NCBI GenBank assembly: GCA_023957755.1
Contig: JAMLGT010000004.1
Coordinates: forward strand, 124,001 to 188,000
Length of the DNA: 64,000 bases
Reading direction: 5' to 3'
From: Chitinophagaceae bacterium
Lineage (GTDB): Bacteria; Bacteroidota; Bacteroidia; Chitinophagales; Chitinophagaceae
The notes under the pieces were generated by a model that worked only from the letters and a program-made list of their open reading frames with translations, did no database searches and was not told where the DNA came from. Shown here piece by piece: positions 58,850 through 64,000 of the stretch; the first letter of the stretch is position 1, and every line of letters begins with the position of its first letter. The position numbers and the translations under genes were made by a program.

Positions 58850-61378
58850 ATGTCAAAAGCTAAGAAGAAAGAAGTATTTAATGTTACGGAAGGTGGTATC
58901 TCGGGCCAGTATAAGAATTGGTTTCTCGATTATGCGAGTTATGTGATCCTGGAACGGGCAGTGCCTGCAATGGAAGACGGGCTAAAGCCGGTGCAGCGGA
59001 GAATTCTTCATGCGATGAAAGAGATGGATGATGGGCGTTTTAATAAAGTTGCCAACATCATCGGGCAAAGTATGCAGTATCATCCACATGGCGATGCCAG
59101 TATAGGCGATGCCATAGTGAATCTCGGACAAAAAAATTTACTGATAGAAACGCAGGGCAACTGGGGAGATGAACGGACTGGGGATGATGCGGCCGCTCCA
59201 AGGTACATCGAAGCCCGATTGAGCAAATTTGCACTTGATGTAGCCTTTAATGAAAAGACTACAGAGTGGCAGCTGAGTTACGATGGAAGAAAAAATGAGC
59301 CGGTAGTGCTTCCAATGAAATTTCCTTTGCTACTGGCGCAGGGAGCAGAGGGAATTGCTGTAGGCCTGGCCACGAAAATTATGCCTCATAACTTTTGTGA
59401 ACTGATAGAGGCTTCCATAAAATATTATAAAGGCAGGAAATTCGAATTATACCCGGATTTTGCTACTGGAGGATTGATAGATGTTACTAATTATAATGAC
59501 GGATTGCGTGGTGGGAAGATCAGAGTACGCTGCCATATTGAAGAGGCCGACAAGAAGACACTGCTTATAAAAGATGTGCCATTTGGTATTACCACTTCTC
59601 AATTGATTGAGAGTATTGTAAAGGCAAATGACAGTGGCAAGATAAAAATCAAAAAGGTAACGGATAATACCGCATCAGAAGTTGAGATCAGAATTGATCT
59701 GGCTCAGGGCATTTCACCTGATATTACAATAGATGCCCTATACGCTTTTACTGATTGTGAAATATCCATTTCACCTAATGCCTGTGTAATCGAAGACCAG
59801 AAGCCCAACTTCCTTGGAGCAAGTGACCTGCTAAAGGCATCGGCAGACAGTACCCGCGAATTGCTGCGGCGTGAACTGGAGATAAAATTGGGTGAGCTAG
59901 AACAGAAGTGGCATTATACCTCTCTTGAAAAAATATTCTTCGAAGAAAAAATATACAAAGAGTTAGAGAAGAAGCATCCTACCTGGGACAAAGTGATAGA
60001 GGCTATCGATAAGGCATTTGTACCTTTTAAGAAGTTGCTGAGAAGGGAGATACTTAAAGAAGATATTCTGAAACTTACAGAAAAGCCTGTACGCAGAATT
60101 TATAAACTCGATATTGACAAGCTCAATGAACAAATAATCGATCTTGAAAAAGAAATTGAAACGGTAAAGTTCAACCTGGAACATCTTACTGATTATGCAA
60201 TCAGCTATTATGAAGAATTGCTGAAGAAATATGGTGAGGGCAGGGGGCGAAAAACTGAAATCAGGCTTTTTGATACCATAGAAGCCAAGCAGGTCGCTAT
60301 TGCGAATACGAAATTATATATGAATGCTGCAGAAGGGTTTGTGGGTACCAGCCTGAAGAAGGATGAGTTTGTAACAGAATGTTCTGACCTGGACGATATC
60401 ATTGTCTTTACCAAAGAAGGAAAGATGAAGGTGGTGAAAGTGGCCGACAAGGTATTCATAGGGAAGGACATTATCCATGCAGCCGTATTTAACAAGAATG
60501 ATGAGCGCACTACCTATAATATGATATATACTGATGGTAAAAAGGGAGTATCCTATGCCAAGCGTTTTCACGTTACAGGTGTTACGCGAGATAAAGAGTA
60601 CGACCTTACCAAAGGGAGTGAAAGGAGCAAGGTGCAGTACTTTACCGTCAATCCGAATGGCGAAGCCGAAGTAGTGCGTGTGATACTCTCGCCGGTGTCC
60701 AAAGCACGGAATAAAGAAGTGGATTTTTATTTTGAATCCCTTGAAATAAGAAGCCGGGGTAGTATGGGAAATATCGTAACCAAATACCCAATACGTTCTG
60801 TAAAGCTGGCTGAGAAAGGAAAGAGTACGCTGGAAAACAGAAAACTGTGGTTTGATACTACCTATGGCCGGCTGAATGAGGATGGTAACGGGCTGGCATT
60901 GGGAGACTTTGAGGGGGACGACAAACTGCTGGTTATATATACAGATGGTACTTATGAAATTACGGGTCAGGAGTTGCTTCAGCGTTTTGAACCTGACCAG
61001 GTGAAACTTATAGAAAGGTTTGATCCTGATGCGGTAGTTACTGCGGTTTATCTGGATGGTGACAAGCTTCAGTATAATGTAAAGAGGTTCAGGATAGAAA
61101 CGAATACCCTGAATACCCGATTCTTATTTATTAAGGAAGGAGAAAAGAACCGACTGATGGAAGTGACTACAGATCCCGAACCTGTATTGGCCATGCAGAC
61201 CGGAAGAGGCGCACAAGTGCGGAAGGCAAAGATCAAACTCTACAAGGTTGTGGAGGTGATGGGGTGGAAAGCTGTGGGAAACAAACTCACGGATTTTGCC
61301 AAAAGCGACCAGATGGAGTGGGTAAAACCGATGGGTCCGGTATCGCAGGCTTCCCTTTTCCCGGAAGAAGAAGCGTAA
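58850..61378 (+). CDS. parC: DNA topoisomerase IV subunit A
   Basis: From the ATG at 58850 the protein has 842 residues; a TTG at 58814 is less likely. The type II topoisomerase A-subunit signatures are GLKPVQRRILHAMKEMDDG, QYHPHGDASIG and APRYIEARLSKF, with the DNA-cleaving Tyr119. The segment LIETQGNWGDERTGDDAAAP is the Bacteroidota ParC type rather than GyrA. The C-terminal beta-pinwheel has SRGSMGNIVTKYPI in place of a full GyrA box, supporting ParC. It unlinks daughter chromosomes together with ParE, which is not encoded here. Confidence 0.92.
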   Translation: MSKAKKKEVFNVTEGGISGQYKNWFLDYASYVILERAVPAMEDGLKPVQRRILHAMKEMDDGRFNKVANIIGQSMQYHPHGDASIGDAIVNLGQKNLLIETQGNWGDERTGDDAAAPRYIEARLSKFALDVAFNEKTTEWQLSYDGRKNEPVVLPMKFPLLLAQGAEGIAVGLATKIMPHNFCELIEASIKYYKGRKFELYPDFATGGLIDVTNYNDGLRGGKIRVRCHIEEADKKTLLIKDVPFGITTSQLIESIVKANDSGKIKIKKVTDNTASEVEIRIDLAQGISPDITIDALYAFTDCEISISPNACVIEDQKPNFLGASDLLKASADSTRELLRRELEIKLGELEQKWHYTSLEKIFFEEKIYKELEKKHPTWDKVIEAIDKAFVPFKKLLRREILKEDILKLTEKPVRRIYKLDIDKLNEQIIDLEKEIETVKFNLEHLTDYAISYYEELLKKYGEGRGRKTEIRLFDTIEAKQVAIANTKLYMNAAEGFVGTSLKKDEFVTECSDLDDIIVFTKEGKMKVVKVADKVFIGKDIIHAAVFNKNDERTTYNMIYTDGKKGVSYAKRFHVTGVTRDKEYDLTKGSERSKVQYFTVNPNGEAEVVRVILSPVSKARNKEVDFYFESLEIRSRGSMGNIVTKYPIRSVKLAEKGKSTLENRKLWFDTTYGRLNEDGNGLALGDFEGDDKLLVIYTDGTYEITGQELLQRFEPDQVKLIERFDPDAVVTAVYLDGDKLQYNVKRFRIETNTLNTRFLFIKEGEKNRLMEVTTDPEPVLAMQTGRGAQVRKAKIKLYKVVEVMGWKAVGNKLTDFAKSDQMEWVKPMGPVSQASLFPEEEA

Positions 61379-61720
61379 AATGTGCAATACAATCCTCCGG
61401 AATATCGTATAAATCCGACTGCACTTCCCTGCGAAGGCGGATTTTCACTACCGCATTCTGGCAATAAAGAGTAGATTTTGCCCTTTTTAAGGGTATTTTA
61501 CCGAAACCATCGTAGTTTTTCTACTATAATTTTTATTGACATTTGTCAATAAATTTCCGAAAGCCTTTTTCTTTGGGGAAATTCCGGTTTTATATATAAT
61601 ATGCTGACTATCAGTCAATAAACTATTACCCTGGGGTAATTTCTCTGCTTTTTTTTAGTATTCTTCCCTCTTTTTACACCTCTGGGATAGTGAATTCCAC
61701 ATTTTTTTTCTTCGTAAAAC
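61379..61720. other. Intergenic region with two palindromes
   Basis: This AT-rich stretch between parC and the secreted protein gene holds two related inverted repeats: ATTGACA-TTTGTCAAT at 61535-61550 (one mismatch) and TGACT-ATC-AGTCA at 61605-61617. Both are followed by AATAAA-like sequence (TCAATAAA). They lie 104-186 bp before the promoter's -7 region. No gene is supported. Confidence 0.45.
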
Positions 61721-61751
61721 TTGCATTCCTGAAATGTGCCTTATACTTTTG
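61721..61751 (+). promoter_or_regulatory. Promoter of the SprB-repeat gene (TTG, 20 nt, TACTTTTG)
   Basis: TTG at 61721-61723 is separated by 20 nt from TACTTTTG at 61744-61751, an excellent Bacteroidota -33/-7 pair. The predicted TSS near 61757 gives a leader of about 108 nt before the ATG at 61866. Confidence 0.75.
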
Positions 61752-61865
61752 TTCTCGCTTACCTGAACAACCTACCCTACAACCCCGGAAAACACAACCC
61801 TATATGTAAATCCGGCATTTAGTTTCCAAAAGGAAACTTTGAATTTGAAAAAATAAATGCCCGAT

Positions 61866-64000
61866 ATGAAAACATTTATCCATACAAAAACTCTTTTATT
61901 TTCCTCGTTACTGGTTGCTTTTCTTTTCTTTGGTTTTTCTTCTTCTATGGCTCTTAATGCTGATGGTGGAAAATCTATCAGTGTTTCAATTACCGTTTTC
62001 AAATACAACGGTGCTGATGAAAGTTGCTATGGTGCCAACGATGCCCAGATCACAATTACCGCGCGTGGTGGTGACGGTAATTACATGTATTCAATTGATC
62101 AGGGGCAGTCGTTCCATTCCGGCAATGTATTTTCAAATCTTGAAGGTGGACGCAATTATGTAATCGTTGTTAAAGATAACAGCGGTAACAAAAGTGAAGA
62201 AACCTGGCAGTGGGTTTCAAAGGTGTATAACCCTGTAACAATTAGCTATGTGAACACGTATGATTCTGACTGTGGTAATAAAGGAACTGGCAGAATTGAA
62301 TTTGGGGCCTATGGTGGAACAGGTAAAATCATTTATTCAATTAATGGTTCCATTTTTCAAAATTCCGGAAATTTTGGCAGGGTGTCTCCCGGTGTATATA
62401 ATATAGTAGCAAAAGATGTAAATGGTTGCACTTCTGACTTTCGTCAGGTAGTCATCTCTTCTAAGACCAGCATTGAAGTAAGTTTGAAAATTGATAATTC
62501 AGGTAAGGGTGGAAAAACCGGAAGCGTTACTGTGCACGCAGAATCAGGTGTGGCTCCTTACAAGTATAGCTTAGACGGTGGCGCATTTGTGACTTCAAAT
62601 ATTTTCAGGGATGTGGCTGCCGGATCGCATACCGTAATGGTTGTTGATTCTAAAGGATGTACTGTTGTGAAGACATTTGAAATGAATATTGAAGAAGAGG
62701 GGACTGGTGCCAGAAAGATGTGGACAGGCGGGAAGAGCAGTGAGTGGCATGATGCTGCTAACTGGAATGATCTGAAAGTGCCGACGCAGCATGATGAAGT
62801 CTGGATTGTAAAAGAATCAGCAGAGAATATGCCTGAAATTACGGTTCCTTCTTTTGTAAAGGATATCAGAATGGAAGGTGACGTAACACTATTAATTACT
62901 TCAACATTATCCCTTTCAGGTGAAATTTCAGGAACAGAGCATTCTATTAATGCTATAGATGGTGTTATCAGATTTGTGGGTGAGACAGAGCAGTCTTTTT
63001 TAGGTAAAATGTTTTTTGAAAACCGTATTAAGGATATCATTATAAACAATGACCTGAATCTGAAATCTCAGTTGGATATTTATGGCCAGGTGAGCTTTGA
63101 AAAGGATTCAAAAGTGCTTACTACAAATAATTTTCTGGTATTAAAATCTACTGCGTCGCATACCGCTTCTGTAGGTGTGATGCACCACAATGAAATTAAG
63201 GGTAATGTAACCGTAGAAAAATATATCCCTGCTCTGAAAGGATGGAAGTTCTTGTCAGTACCTACTGTAAGCGACAGGCCGATCCATAAAGACTGGCAGG
63301 AAGGCCAGGAGGCTAACAATACTTCTCTCAAAGGATATGGTATTCAGATTACCGGCGAAATGAGTGATTGGAAAGCAAAAGGGTTTGATGCACAATCTTA
63401 TACCCCTTCGGTGAAAACGTATAATAAGAAAAACAACACATGGGTGGGTATTAAATCTACGCTGGCTCCTTTCTCGAGCCCTGATAATGCCTACATGGTA
63501 TTTGTGAGAGGTGACAGGACAGCAAACTCTCTTTACTCAGAAGTAACTGAGACTGTTTTAAGAACTTATGGTACCCTGCGTTCAGGAGACCAGGAAACGG
63601 TAGAAGTGGAGCCCGGTTTGTTCACTGCTGTGGGAAACCCTTACGCAAGCGAGATAGACCTGTCAAAGATTAAAACTGACCGTCCGATGTTCTTCTACTA
63701 CTGGGATCAGAATCTTGGAAGCAATTTCGGAGCCTATCAGACCCTGGCTATCCTTCCCGGTGGCAGAGTAGAAGCAATCCCCGGTTCAGGATCTTATAAG
63801 ACAAGAAATGCAGCAATTATCCCTGCAGGTGAAGCTTTCTTCGCCTTCAACAAAGAAGGTGGTATGCTTCAGCTTACAGAAGATGCGAAAGTAGTTTCAT
63901 CATCGAATGCCATTAGCCGTGGTGGAAATGTGGCAGGGAATGATAATTCTGTGGACCTGATGAAGGTGAACCTTTATACAGTAAACCAAAATGGAACTCT
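61866..64000 (+). CDS. Large secreted SprB-repeat surface protein, 3' end beyond window
   Basis: An ATG at 61866 opens a frame that stays open to the window end (711 codons). A signal peptide covers residues 1-30 (LLFSSLLVAFLFFGFSSSMA). Three SprB-type repeats follow (for example CYGANDAQITITARGGDGNY, CGNKGTGRIEFGAYGGTGKI and KTGSVTVHAESGVAPYKYSL). Then comes WTGGKSSEWHDAANWND, a module common in type IX secreted surface proteins, and further beta-rich sequence. The C-terminal sorting domain would lie beyond the window. It probably acts in adhesion or gliding at the cell surface, but that is inferred from family. Confidence 0.85.
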   Translation, partial: MKTFIHTKTLLFSSLLVAFLFFGFSSSMALNADGGKSISVSITVFKYNGADESCYGANDAQITITARGGDGNYMYSIDQGQSFHSGNVFSNLEGGRNYVIVVKDNSGNKSEETWQWVSKVYNPVTISYVNTYDSDCGNKGTGRIEFGAYGGTGKIIYSINGSIFQNSGNFGRVSPGVYNIVAKDVNGCTSDFRQVVISSKTSIEVSLKIDNSGKGGKTGSVTVHAESGVAPYKYSLDGGAFVTSNIFRDVAAGSHTVMVVDSKGCTVVKTFEMNIEEEGTGARKMWTGGKSSEWHDAANWNDLKVPTQHDEVWIVKESAENMPEITVPSFVKDIRMEGDVTLLITSTLSLSGEISGTEHSINAIDGVIRFVGETEQSFLGKMFFENRIKDIIINNDLNLKSQLDIYGQVSFEKDSKVLTTNNFLVLKSTASHTASVGVMHHNEIKGNVTVEKYIPALKGWKFLSVPTVSDRPIHKDWQEGQEANNTSLKGYGIQITGEMSDWKAKGFDAQSYTPSVKTYNKKNNTWVGIKSTLAPFSSPDNAYMVFVRGDRTANSLYSEVTETVLRTYGTLRSGDQETVEVEPGLFTAVGNPYASEIDLSKIKTDRPMFFYYWDQNLGSNFGAYQTLAILPGGRVEAIPGSGSYKTRNAAIIPAGEAFFAFNKEGGMLQLTEDAKVVSSSNAISRGGNVAGNDNSVDLMKVNLYTVNQNGT

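Overview
The window is chromosomal DNA from a member of the Bacteroidota, most likely a Chitinophagaceae-like lineage. The evidence is the gene families (DUF5686 carboxypeptidase-regulatory barrel protein, HU-TM-SPOR protein, DUF5117-type metalloprotease, SprB-repeat surface protein, Bacteroidota-type split DsbD), the many lipoproteins, the lack of Shine-Dalgarno sequences before most starts, and the repeated TAnnTTTG (-7) promoter box of this phylum. No tRNA, rRNA, CRISPR array or prophage was seen. Most of the window is ordinary housekeeping and envelope sequence; only the first ~2.9 kb looks accessory.

Layout. 1-2986: accessory junction with a frameshifted PD-(D/E)XK-like nuclease gene, a 508-bp internally deleted IS1182-like element with terminal inverted repeats and a 5-bp target duplication, an unexplained repeat structure, one secreted orphan gene and a second transposase remnant. 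2987-9346: a four-gene minus-strand envelope operon (penicillin acylase, small membrane protein, DUF5686 barrel protein, TraB/GumN lipoprotein). 9486-15795: miaE, argS, fbp, an FKBP lipoprotein and a NUDIX hydrolase, converging on folC. 15874-24856: serine hydrolase, serA, aspartate kinase, HU-SPOR protein, small membrane protein, second FKBP, DeoR regulator and a SpmA/SpmB-like membrane protein. 24999-33105: rnr, polyprenyl synthase, GH18, OsmC, a barrel-like protein, a NAGPA-type glycosidase and an amidohydrolase.

33543-39390: dnaE, an overlapping sigma/anti-sigma-like pair and a GH13 enzyme. 39548-45457: a disulfide-relay operon (separate DsbD-alpha protein, DsbD, a degenerate thioredoxin paralogue, a large zinc metalloprotease). 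45723-61378: yraN, cysteine desulfurase, glmM, a membrane-anchored MutS-family ATPase, tamB, an orphan secreted protein, ggt, pcm and parC. 61866-64000: the 5' part of a large secreted SprB-repeat protein, cut by the window end.

The most noteworthy observations are: (i) several genes whose TAnnTTTG box lies only 4-6 nt from the start codon, predicting leaderless mRNAs; (ii) a split DsbD pathway in which the fused alpha domain has no cysteines while a separate secreted alpha domain keeps the pair, next to a thioredoxin paralogue that lost one active-site cysteine; (iii) a single-pass protein with a predicted cytoplasmic HU-like domain and a periplasmic SPOR domain; (iv) the miniature IS and nearby repeats. 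Promoter boxes were also used to correct the starts of folC, glmM and tamB. No single locus is clearly a wholly new defence or mobile system.
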